This document shows, in pieces, positions 1 to 10,400 of a stretch of 64,000 bases of DNA. The first letter of the stretch is position 1; each line of letters opens with the position of its first letter. The stretch is from Enoplolaimus lenunculus. Taxonomy: Eukaryota > Nematoda > Enoplea > Enoplida > Thoracostomopsidae. Location of the stretch: contig JASANG010002829.1 in assembly GCA_030248215.1 (NCBI GenBank), positions 248,001-312,000 on the forward strand, written 5' to 3'. Made by a program: the position numbers and the translations under genes. Below the pieces are notes generated by a model. That model saw only the letters and a program-made list of their open reading frames with translations. It was not told the origin of the DNA and did not search any database.

Positions 1-155
1 TATGGATCTCCAACAGTTTAAGTTTGTTGAAACAGCAATTTTTTAATCTTTACTCATACCGACTATCAAAAATTGCAGCTTGTACAACGCCACCATTAAC
101 ACCTCGCGACGGTTTGATTCATTCTATTCAGTTCACAGTAACTTTTTAGACTCAC

Positions 156-3100
156 TTCCCTATCTTTTTTCCGTTTGTTTGTTGAAGCGACAGATTCAAT
201 TTCGCTTTCAAATTGATCGCATTGCTGTGTTAAACGGTCCAGCGACTCCTTTAATACAGAAATAAACAAATTAATGCATTTTTTGCAACGGAGTCGCGTA
301 CTAGAACTATCACCCTCTTCAAAAGAGACCAGTACATCTATGAAGCTCTGTCGTGCGATGAAAAATTTACAACTTGCTCTCTGAATATACGTAGTACTAC
401 CTACGAATCATGTGGGGGTTGCTTGGAAAAAACAAAAATATCCCCAAATTAAATAATTTATAGAAATGAGCTTACTGAAAACTTAGTTCTGTTCAGTAGA
501 AAATTGTTTATTGTTGTTTTGCATTATCTAACCTGAGTAAAAGATAAGATGTGGGTGAACTAAATAAGAGACAGTATTAGTTTTGATTACTCTTTAAACA
601 CGATTGTCGTCAGCAAGTGCTCAGCAGATTCAAATAAAACGCAAAGTAGCCAATTGAAATCAATCTTCGAATAGTTGTATGCTCAAGCCTACACTTCTGC
701 TCAGACTTCGGTTGGGACTTAGGTTTAAGTTATTGGATCGGTCCTTACAATTAACATGAGTAAAATACCAGGTTGCGACCGGATACAGGTACGGGCGTCG
801 TATAGTGAATTTTACCCCATGAACCGGATTTTAACTAAATAGTAAGTTAAAATAACAAAATTTTGCTGCCTCTTATCGTATCCAACAATTTCTATATATT
901 TACAAGGTTATCTTTCCATGAGGAGAATTCTGCATATTTTTTAAAATTTACACCACGAAACAGATATTTATATAGTGTTAAAGCTTGCTGAGCAACAGAC
1001 GTGGGTTGAATCACTAGTATTCCTTAGTCCATTAAACACGTGAATTCATGATGAAAAACATTGAAAGCTTGGAAATAAGAATTTGAAAAATCCGCATTCG
1101 CAAATCTTTGAACATCCTCACCCATTCATAATTAAACAATTTTATTGATAAAGACGAGCCAAAAATATACATCACACAAAAACAACGAAAATGATGTTAT
1201 CCGGATATTGCGTACAGATAACACAATTTTGACCAGCCTCTTAACGCATTGAGCAATTTCTTTGTATCTACTAGGCTACATTTATTTCAAAATTATTGAA
1301 TTTTAAAAATAACTTTGCACTGCTACTAAGTTTTATAGTTTGGCGCTATTTAATTGCATATTATCAGTCAAAGTGGACCGTCACTCACAAACAGTAAAAA
1401 CAAAATATGTATAAATGACCAGATTGTTTATAAAATGTAAATATGTTTATATCGGATTTTCCAACCGGAGACGGATGCCGGTTTTTCATCATATCCGGTC
1501 GCACCTTACCAAATACCTGTATCCAACACATCACATCTTCTTTTTCCTTTTCCTTTGGGTCGAACTTTTGCTCAGCTGTTAAACCAGTCTTACTATAGGC
1601 TTTGGTTTTAGTTTCTCGTTCCACAACTTTGAACTGCTCCATTTTCTAAAAAATAACAACTACAGTGCGAACTATACGTATATTAACAGTCAATGCTGTT
1701 CAGATTTGCCCGACCCTAAATCGAACTTCGGGTGTTCTATACTATATTAGAAATATGTTTGTTTTTGCATTATTACGCTCGAAAGTGAGAGACCGCAGAT
1801 GTGGAAAACGCCGCTGACGGTTGCCTTGACGTATGTACCAAAATAGCCCGGGGCGATGCAATAACCAATGCGAGCGAGAAAACTGACAAATTTCAAATTA
1901 ATGCTTCTCAGAAACATTTTAAGGGTGGTAAGTACGCCGCTGATAATGCATATAAGCACTCATTTTAAGAGTTGTTACCTGCATCTGATCTTGCGTTTCC
2001 CTACTTATATCGATAAACGCATTCCAAAATTTACAAACTCATCCAGAAACTTGAACATTCTTCACCTCTAACGAGTGAGACTCGGGCCTAATGTTTATTA
2101 CACAAAATTAGATGTTTCTTTGCCACTATATACATCATTCTTTGCTTTTGCTCATTATGTACATTATTTCCAGCGTATATAAGCGATAAAATAACAGTAC
2201 GTGTTGCTTAGTATAAATATCACACCCACTTGCTCTATCAGTTTTCTTTTTTCTATAAGAATTTGCTTGTCTTTAATTTCATTGGACGACAGCCATGTTT
2301 TAATATGATCCCTTAGTCGCTAAAACATGAAAGATGAGTATCAAGTAATCAGATGACAACCAGGCTATCATTAATTATCGGCAAAAATAATAGTTTTCAA
2401 TGCCCAGTACTTGAGATAAATCAGGAATTTTTAAGCTAATTTTACAGTCGTACATCACTACAACTTTTGCTTAAGCTTGATAACAGCATATGTAAAATTT
2501 TTGAGCAACGATTATTCCTCGCAATTTTCTTCCGTAACAAAATCTAATGTTTCACCACAATCTGGTTTGGGCAATATGCTTGCGCGCTGGTATTTATAGA
2601 TTCAGCGTTCAATACAATGGTAGGAGATGAAACCACGCCATCAATGGGCATTTGCATAAATAGTTCATGCAGATAACTTCACTTACATACCTACTATCTT
2701 CAATTCAAACCCTAATTAAAACCAGGAGCTAATTTAATTATATAAATAAATTTTACCTGTAACTAAATATATATAAGGCTATACTTATAATATACCTGCA
2801 GCTTTTTGATTTCTTTCTTCAAATCTGCTTCATACTTCTCTTTCTGATTAACGTTCGTCGCCTCCTGCACCTGAAATAATAAAAGCAAAATGAATTTGCG
2901 TCTGACCAATATACAGTCTAGCGAGATACAACATGTGTTATGAAGCAACAAAAAAACAACATATCAAAATTAACCGAAAAAATCAATGCAGGTTGATTCA
3001 TCATGAGTGTGCTTCAACTAGCTCAATAATCGTCAGGGTTCAACCGGAATTCCTGTTCCGGCAGGAATTCATGCGAAAATTCTATCCCGTTTTGTTCGAG

Positions 3101-3551
3101 TATCTGCATTCAAAGATGCAGTAACCAAGTTTTTTTACTGTTTTGTGGCAAATTACTCTGTAATCATTTAAATATTGAAAACTTTGTCTTTGAAAAATTG
3201 TTATGTCGAAATTAGGGTTCTTGCAATTAGTTCAATTTTGTTATAAACTATTTCTGATGGGTTTTCGCAAATTTGATGAAGGAATAGCTGCGAATTTGGT
3301 TAAGCCATTTTTTGGCAAGTTTTTTTAAAATTTCTAACAGAATATAATTCGGCGATGAAAACTATTCCAACTTCCGGTTCCTGCAATTAAATTCAATTCC
3401 TGGTCCTGTTCCATCAAAACATAATTCCTGTTGGAACCCTGATAATCACAATGTAAAACGGCATACGTACCTTTTGCCACGTTTCGTCAAAAATTTCCAC
3501 ACCTTCTGCAATTTTTTTCAGGCACCGATCTATTTCAGCTGAAATATCCAT
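156..3551 (-). CDS. CNOT3: CCR4-NOT transcription complex subunit 3 (N-terminal part, 5 exons; continues off the left edge)
   Basis: Subunit of the CCR4-NOT deadenylase complex, which acts in cytoplasmic mRNA decay and nuclear transcription control. Exons (minus strand): 3551-3471, 2870-2796, 2319-2230, 1645-1517 and 248-156; all joins are phase 0 and together give 156 residues. The N-terminal Not3 coiled-coil domain is unmistakable: EIDRCLKK in exon 1, [18 protein letters not shown] in exon 2, RKLIE in exon 3, [15 protein letters not shown] in exon 4 and DQFESE in exon 5, each aligning with human or fly CNOT3 with almost no gaps. The chosen start, [10 protein letters not shown], is a few residues shorter than the usual MA..RKLQGEIDRC. 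TTTCAG lies within that start region, so a separate upstream first exon is possible. The acceptor of exon 5 (...TTAAAG) is weak. Exon 4 is more diverged than in most animals. Confidence 0.93.
770..1506. mobile_element. hAT-like MITE in CNOT3 intron 4
   Basis: Inverted ends AGGTTGCGACCGGATA (left) and TATCCGGTCGCACCT (right) bound about 740 bp with no coding signal. The right end lies about 10 bp from the splice donor of CNOT3 exon 4, so the element nearly fills that intron. A related element is at 8444-9290. No clean target duplication was found. Confidence 0.5.
1517..1645 (-). CDS. CNOT3: CNOT3 exon 4
   Basis: 43 codons between a TTTTTTAG acceptor and a CAG|GTATTT donor. It encodes [19 protein letters not shown], one of the most conserved stretches of CNOT3, then a diverged acidic/basic tail ending in W-I-Q. 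A second possible donor (GTAAGG) lies 8 nt downstream. Confidence 0.93.
3033..3441. mobile_element. MITE with CAGGGTTCAACC / GGTTCCAACAGG ends, in CNOT3 intron 1
   Basis: Begins CAGGGTTCAACCGGAATTCC and ends TTCCTGTTGGAACCCTG, an inverted pair. The flanks ATAATCGT and ATAATCAC resemble a decayed 8-bp target duplication, as hAT elements make. Other copies: 10322-10790, 11620-11731 and 11928-12316. Confidence 0.6.
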
Positions 3552-3924
3552 GTCATGTACAATTAGATTAAAATAATTAATGAACCTTGCTCAGTAGAGT
3601 TAGACAATGTAATGGTGATTTGGCTTGCTGACGTAAAGCAGAGAGTGTATGGTCATGAAACTGCAAAGTCTGTTGTCTTTGCCTTTGAAAAGCTTGATTG
3701 AAATAAACAGTTCTCATAAAATTATACACATACTTTTACACTTGCTTAGGGATTAAACTTAAACTATTATACGTATATACGTTAAGGAAACAGATTAGTT
3801 TCGTATATACCTTGTAATTTTCTCTTTTCTGCCATGCTATAACACCGACTAAATCCTTCTCATCAACTTCTAGTTTTATACACAAACAAACATAGTAAAG
3901 ACAATCTAAAAATGTAAAAACCCA

Positions 3925-4370
3925 AATACACCATAACCATACGTATATGTCGAACCTTGTCCGTCCGATCGTCTGCCTGTCCGTTCGCCTAATTAGGGTT
4001 ACAAGCAATCTAATTTCGATACTAAAAATTTGGGCACCAGATATCCAAATTAATTGTTTATAAACCTCCAAAACCAATAATTGAATAGTTAGCTAACAGC
4101 AGTAACAGCTTATCCTAAATTCCCATTATCAGTGTTATAAGCAATCAAATTCAGTACCAAAGAATTTTCGAGTGCGAAAAACCAGATCGTATTGCTTACA
4201 ATCCTCCAAATCCGGTACTTGAATGGTTAGCTAACAGCTAAATTGCATATTAGCGCAACAAATAAGTATAAATTAGAAATTTTTCAATTATTTCACTGAT
4301 TAATAAAGTTACTGAAGTGTTTTTGGATGCAAGCAACCGGAATAGACTGTTTATAAACCTGGTATACCGG
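3925..4370. repeat. Diverged satellite units (family also at 26.9-27.4 and 36.7-37.4 kb)
   Basis: Two to three degenerate units with the marks AAACCTCCAAAACC..ATAATTGAATAGTTAGCTAACAG, TTGCATATTAGC and a T-rich stretch before TTACTGAAG. The same units occur in cleaner tandem form elsewhere in the window. No gene is seen here. Confidence 0.6.
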
Positions 4371-4453
4371 AATACATAGCACTCACATAAAAAAATGTAC
4401 ACGTAATACACATTGCATAACAGCTACACGGTACACAACGAAATACACTACGT

Positions 4454-4527
4454 GCAGCGATAGCTCAGTTGGTAAGAGCTTTGGCCCGGTTAGCTAAAGA
4501 TCGCTGGTTCGAAACCAGTCATGGTCA
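4454..4527 (+). repeat. tRNA-like sequence (tRNA pseudogene or SINE head)
   Basis: A box TAGCTCAGTTGG with intact D-arm spacing, an anticodon-like stem TTTGGC/GCTAAA, and B box GGTTCGAAACC in a T-arm with CTGG/CCAG pairing. The 5' seven bases (GCAGCGA) do not pair with the 3' seven (CATGGTC), and the anticodon loop lacks U33, so a working tRNA is unlikely. No poly(A) or SINE tail is evident. Confidence 0.6.
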
Positions 4528-4606
4528 ATCGTTTCAATTACTTCAAACTAAAATAACACTTACATACATTGCCCTTAATACCGCGGTACCTTAAACATGT
4601 CGGGTG

Positions 4607-4642
4607 GGGCCCCAGTGTGCACTCTGTGTAACACTGGTGCCC
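4607..4642. other. Stable GC-rich hairpin
   Basis: GGGCCCCAGTGT pairs with ACACTGGTGCCC around a 12-nt loop, 11 of 12 pairs matched. It lies about 80 bp after the tRNA-like sequence and upstream of CNOT3. Function unknown; it may belong to an unrecognised repeat. Confidence 0.45.
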
Positions 4643-5254
4643 ATTTTGTCGTTTCGAATGACGTGCAAAACCGCCCTGTTTCAATCTCCATCGCCGTATG
4701 CGATTTGTACATTAAAGGTGTCACTATTCTTACCATATCATTTGCTCATTTGACGGAATAATTAAAAGCAGCAATTCGAATCCGCGTAGTTTGTGTAGTC
4801 GAGAAATAATTTTTAGGCCTGGGAAACGTTTGTGTCGCTTTTGTATTATTTGCATTTGTGCAATAATTGCTGCCCGGGCGTATTTTGATTATCCGACCCG
4901 TAGGCCGTATGGTTTATTGTCGGCGAAACAGCACCATCAAACTCACTTCATTTGTTTACATCATTTGCTCGGAAGTCCATATAAAGTTCTTCCCTACACT
5001 TACACCCTAAATAAGCAAAACATATTCGCACACTGCATCAATGTTACCTAAAACTCAGAACTAGCTATGTCAAAATATTTCAAAACATGAACCACTTGCA
5101 ATGCCAATATAATGTAGTTGAGAAAAAAGAAAAATGCAAATCTTACAAGAAAGTGAACAGCATTCTTACAGCCAAAAAGATTCCTTTCTTGATGAAAACA
5201 CGTGTTATGTTTAGAATTGTAAACTTTGTCTTACATGCTCAGTTTGGCCAATGT

Positions 5255-5395
5255 TAACACAGGGCGAAATAGTAGTACAAGCGTATTCCTAAGCCAAAAC
5301 CTAAGCCTAATCCAAAACCTAGGCGTAAGAATAAGCTCGTACCATAGCCAAAGTCAGAGCAAAAAATATAGTCTAAAGGTTAACCAGGCTTACAG
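5255..5395. mobile_element. TTAGGC-type MITE copy (degenerate)
   Basis: Opens GGGCGAAATAGTAGTACAAG, then GTATTCCTAAGCC hexamers, then GCAAAAAATATAGTCTAAAG, the standard order of this family. The right end is decayed. Confidence 0.55.
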
Positions 5396-5946
5396 TGGTG
5401 TATCCAGGATCTCAAAATGGGGGTAGCAAAATTTCACAGGTATAAACTTATTTTTAACCCACACAAACCGCGAACTTATTACCATAAAATTGACTTCTTT
5501 CCGTTCGTTCAATTGAGATGAACGCATCAACACAGCTTATCTAAACAACAGGGTGGCAACATAAAAGTTCACATTTGGTTTCAAACAGGCACAAATTTAA
5601 AGGCTCGGATTCGGAAGCCAATTCAGTTTTGAAAAAGCAAAATCCAGTCTAACTTCAGCAACATCTGTTTCTGTTTTCGAATAAGTTAACTGTCTGCTAT
5701 TTTCGGATAATATTTTAGCATTCGCGGTTATGGAGTTCAATTTATTTTCAATGAATTTTTGTTCTCCGTATTTCAAAATTTAAACGTTTCTTTACCTGCA
5801 TATTTTTAGGCTTGTACTGTTGGCGTTGGCCACTGTTGATTTTATAGAATATATAAATGTACTTTTATCTATATGAAAACAATTTCAGAATCAATGTTCG
5901 GAATTAGTAGCGAAAGTATTGGTTCGGTGCCACCCTGCATAGTCAC

Positions 5947-6277
5947 GACAAAACATCTAATCATCCGAGAATGCACTCCCTCTTTTTTGATACACAAATT
6001 TCACATGGAAATTTTGGACTGTGTGGTAGCAAACAATTTCACTATACTGTCAACTGTTTGAGCGCAATCAATATCCTGATGTATGTAGGCCAAGCCAGAC
6101 CAGTAAGACGTTGACAAAACATCTAATCAGACGAGAATGCACTCCCTCTTTTTGATACACAAATTTCACATGGAAATTTTGGTCTGTGTGGTAGCAAACA
6201 ATTTCACTATACTGTCAACTGTTTGAGCGCAATCAATATCCTGATGTATGTAGGCCAAGCCAGACCAGTAAGACGTT
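5947..6277. repeat. 166-bp direct tandem duplication, two units
   Basis: Units 5947-6112 and 6113-6277 both start GACAAAACATCTAATCA and end CAGTAAGACGTT. They differ at only a few positions, so the duplication is recent. No open frame spans it. Confidence 0.9.
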
Positions 6278-6505
6278 ATTGTGACATAGTAGATCGCATG
6301 TATGATTTAAGTATTTAAATATGGCGAAGGTTCGTTCTGCAGTGGCTGTTGACACTGAAATTTCTCATAAGCTTACCTGCAACGTGTTTTTGGGTTCTAT
6401 CATTAATTTAATACGTAAGCTAGTGTTTAACTAAAATAGACTAGCGCGTCTAAGGTAAAAGAAGTTTTGTTTATACAATTCAATCCTTCCTATATAATAT
6501 AGACC

Positions 6506-6720
6506 AGAATGCAACTGGAATTACAATTTACCGGAACCGGAGTGTGAAAAAATTACTGGATAGGAAATCGAAACCGGAAAGTGCAAAATACATGACACCG
6601 AAAAATTCATTGTTTGCTGTATTGGAGTATTAACCTTTAAATTTTGATTATCCAAAAAAGCTAAATCTACTTTCGATGGTTTAATTTCGGTTATTGCCAG
6701 AATTTTTAGTTCCGGTTAAG
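6506..6720. mobile_element. CCGGAA-type hAT MITE, left half
   Basis: AGAATGCAACTGGAATTACAATTTACCGG matches the left end of the complete copy at 17213-17615. A right half of the same family lies at about 7640-7796, on the other side of the ankyrin gene's first exon. Confidence 0.5.
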
Positions 6721-7291
6721 TGTTTTTAGTGTAAATTTTTACTTTTGCGAATTCTGAATTGATTCTGTATTGGTTTGGGTTTATGGTGGTGATAAGTTGG
6801 GTAGGCTAGGGTACGAAGGTTTTTAGTTCTGAGTGCTTACAGCTGAAAATGTGGGGCATTCTGAGATTTTGATCTCATGGTCGACAGCTTTTCAGTCCAG
6901 CGGCCAGGGCGCAACCATTAAGCCACGCTGCGCCTCACAATCAGCTGCTGAGTTTTCAAGTGTTTATGCTTATAAGAACCGCAACGGTACATTGCTGCTG
7001 CATATGAAGACACTATATATCCGTCAGTGTTTTAGCCGATCTGCAGCATCGCATGAGGTTTATTTTGCCTCCATGCATCCGCATGTCAGAAAGGTCTTTT
7101 CTGTATTCTATTCTGACTGCGAGTCGCCGAACACGAATTTTGTACTTTTTAGTCAAATATAGATTCAATGAAAACATATTGTCACATAAATTTACGCATC
7201 TAAAAAAATTCAAATGCTTAATGAAGAGCATAAATGCTGTGAAAGGTTATTTCTATTCGTTTCAATGGTAGCTAGAATTATTGCTTGATCA

Positions 7292-7496
7292 ATGTTTGGA
7301 GATCATAGTTACTCCACCAGTCCAGAATTAATAATCATACATGACAGTTCCGGTAGCGAAGCAAGTTGTGCAAATATAAGTTGTTTATGTAGCCCACAGC
7401 AGCAAGGATGTTCAGAGATTGCTGAAAGTCAGCAAGCGAGACAGATTTCCTACAAGTTGAAGCCATTGGATATAGTTTTGACAAGACTAGATGAAG
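7292..7496 (+). CDS. Ankyrin gene exon 1 (start codon)
   Basis: 68 codons plus one base, ending GATGAAG|GTAGGT. Starts MFGDHSYSTSPELIIIHDSS. It is flanked on both sides by halves of CCGGAA-type elements. Confidence 0.8.
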
Positions 7497-10400
7497 GTAG
7501 GTTGTCATTTAAGGTCGTCTTGTACGTGGTCATGACAACTATTTTGTATCTCAGTGTTTTTACTATTACTTGTTTCTCGCTATGCGAGAGTGGCACCATC
7601 CAAGATTTGACCGAATCCAAATCCATTGCAGATTCCAAGAACCGAACGTTAATTATTGGTAAATTAACCTTAGTTGAAGATATAGGTATTCACCTAATCC
7701 GTTGCATTTTAGATTTCCTTACCTAGGGTATCGTGAAAACTTACCGAAACCGGTAGGTGAAAAAATGTCGGAACCGGAATTCCGGTTGCACCACCCTGAA
7801 ACTTAATCTGCCAGTCACGGTTACAATATGAAGTAAGTACGTATATAATTTTTGCCGGAAGAGGATAGAGACATGAACCGGAATTCATAATAATTTTGAA
7901 CACCGAATTATTGTTTTACATTTTAGTTTTAAAGGAATTGTTTTTGAACAAATAGTATAGTAACTGTAACTACTAAATTTCTTAAGGTTTATACGGTTTG
8001 ACAGAGCAGAGAAAAATTACGATTTCTACGTTCTGCAATGTCGTAACAGGAATTCTTTTTTTTGTATTAATTCCGGCCGAAACAAGAATTTCGAAGGAAC
8101 CCTGTTACGGCTGGCTCTTTTTAAAGAAAAAACTACAAAAATTATTTCACCATTCGGTACAAAATCACACAATATAAACAAATTAAGATTGCGTTATGGT
8201 CTCCGTGGGATATGTTAAGTCTAACACTTTGCACAGGACCGAACTCGAACTAATAAATCAGCAATCATGCTCCAAGAGTAACATCACAAACTCAGCGTAA
8301 CAGAAATGGTTTGTGTTGAACTTATCTGAGTCGACTTTTTTGGTAACCTATCATATAACTTAACGTTTAAATTTAAACAGCAACGTGACAATTTTGTTAA
8401 AACTACAGTGACTTAAATTACTCACCGTATGGGTATATAATAGCAGGATGCGACCGAATATCTGGTTCCGGATTAATATCCGGCAAAAACTGATAACTGT
8501 ATCCGGTCTAAACTTACCGGATGCCGCATATTTACGATTGTGGTGCCGAATAAAAGCTGATTTTTACAAGTGAGCGTCTTTAACATTTTGCTGAATTATG
8601 GAAATGATACGTATGACTCATGAATTAGCTAGGAGTGAAGCTCAAATGAGGTTCATTTGACCAGAAACTGTTATAGAATACCACAAAGACAAATTAATGA
8701 TGCAAATTTGGTGTATTTCACACGCAAACCAATGATGGCGACGGTTGGAAACCTGTCTAGCTATAAAGAAATTCTTCACTAACCTGAAACTATAACATAC
8801 TAGCTTCATACTGCGACTTAATAGAATTAGGGTTAGACTACTAACACAACTAGTCACTGGAAATTGTCAACCAAATACGCATACGTATGCATAAAATGAG
8901 TCTGTTAAATTCGAGTATCTGTGTTTGCTGTGGAATGGTAGAATCTGTGGAACACTTCTTAGCCAGATGTTCGGTTTACGGTGCAGCTTGTCATAGAGTA
9001 TACAGATCACATACGTTGAATAAAATTCATAACAACGAAAACTGAATAGGTTTATAACAGAGTCATTAAGATTTTAGTTCAGATATTCTAGTTTTCAGAG
9101 ACTGTGTAACGAAAACACCTCGAGATCTCTCTCATTTGATGTCTATCTATCTATACAGAGCACATTGAAAACACAACGAAAAATAAATTATTATAACATA
9201 TACAATATCCGTATACGATTCCTATTTCGATACAAAATTCAATATCTGTATCCGGTTCCGGTATTTTGTAAAATAATATCCCGTCGCGCTATGTATATTG
9301 GGTGCAACCAGAATTTCAATTTATAAACCTTAATCAGAACTAGAATTTGAAAAAATTCATTTTTAGTAAAATGCTGGAACAAGTGGCTTTAAAAAGGATT
9401 CTTAAAGATTATGAAATTTTACAAAACAACCAAATTTAATATGGCAATTGTTAATTCCTAAAAAATTTATCGGAACCGGAAGATGATAAATTCGCAAAGT
9501 GCAACAGAATATCCGGATACGGTTTCATTGATTATTACATTTTTTGCAGACGTGTACAAAGCAGCGTTATCTGATGGTAAAAATTCATATTGGCACTTCA
9601 ATGGTTTTCAACATGTACGTACGTTTCCGTGGTTTACTGTTGTTTATAGACGAAGTCGTTTTAACATCATTCGCGATAGAATAATATGTCTTTGCCGAGT
9701 TAACAGAGCTAATTTATGATACGCATTATTATTTTTTACATAGATACAGAGGTGAGCAAAGTTATTACATTATATAGTATAACTAGCTATTAGGTTTCCA
9801 TTCTGTTATATATTATGAGCCTCAACTTTAAATTCTAATTTACATACATAAGAAATATTTTATTATATGTAGAATCACATCACTGATCACCATTTAGTAA
9901 GCTGCCATCATGCGGAAACTGCATCGGTTACTACGCGTAGCGAATGCAGCACAGATTCACTTGGAAGTAGTTCTGCGAGAAAGAAAAAGAACAATTGGGA
10001 GTACGTGGATATTCTAAAGCCCAACTTCTGGGAGAAACTCTACGTTCAGGTATATTTTCGGTAAAGTTTTCTTATGTTCTTTGTCTGCAATTTATGGCAT
10101 ATATAAGTGCCATGTTCAGGTTATGCTACACGCTGAAATCGGGAAATCTACTGTCTTTTTTTGTAATATTGCAATTTCTTGAGTGCTTGTAGTTGAGCTC
10201 TTGCCAGATATCACGAATATAGTCAGTAGTGCTAAAATTTAGACACTTACTTGGTTTTCAACAGCTTCTTTTCTTCTTTTGCGAATGTTGTGCAGCGGCA
10301 GCGTAACGTATGGACATATACCGGGGTTGTAACAGGAACTGTATTTCGCAGGAAACCGGAACATGAACTATATTTCGCAGGAAACCGCGACAGGAAGAAG

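Larger units (their letters stand above)
4643..7291. other. Intergenic region between CNOT3 and the ankyrin-repeat gene
   Basis: The two genes diverge from this 3.7-kb gap, so promoters of both should lie here, but no TATA box or other site is convincing. It contains a TTAGGC-type MITE (about 5255-5395), the 166-bp tandem duplication (5947-6277) and a CCGGAA-type half element (6506-6720). Nothing coding is seen. Confidence 0.6.

Noticed and set aside
4454-4527. Functional tRNA gene
   Set aside because: Acceptor arms do not pair and U33 is missing.
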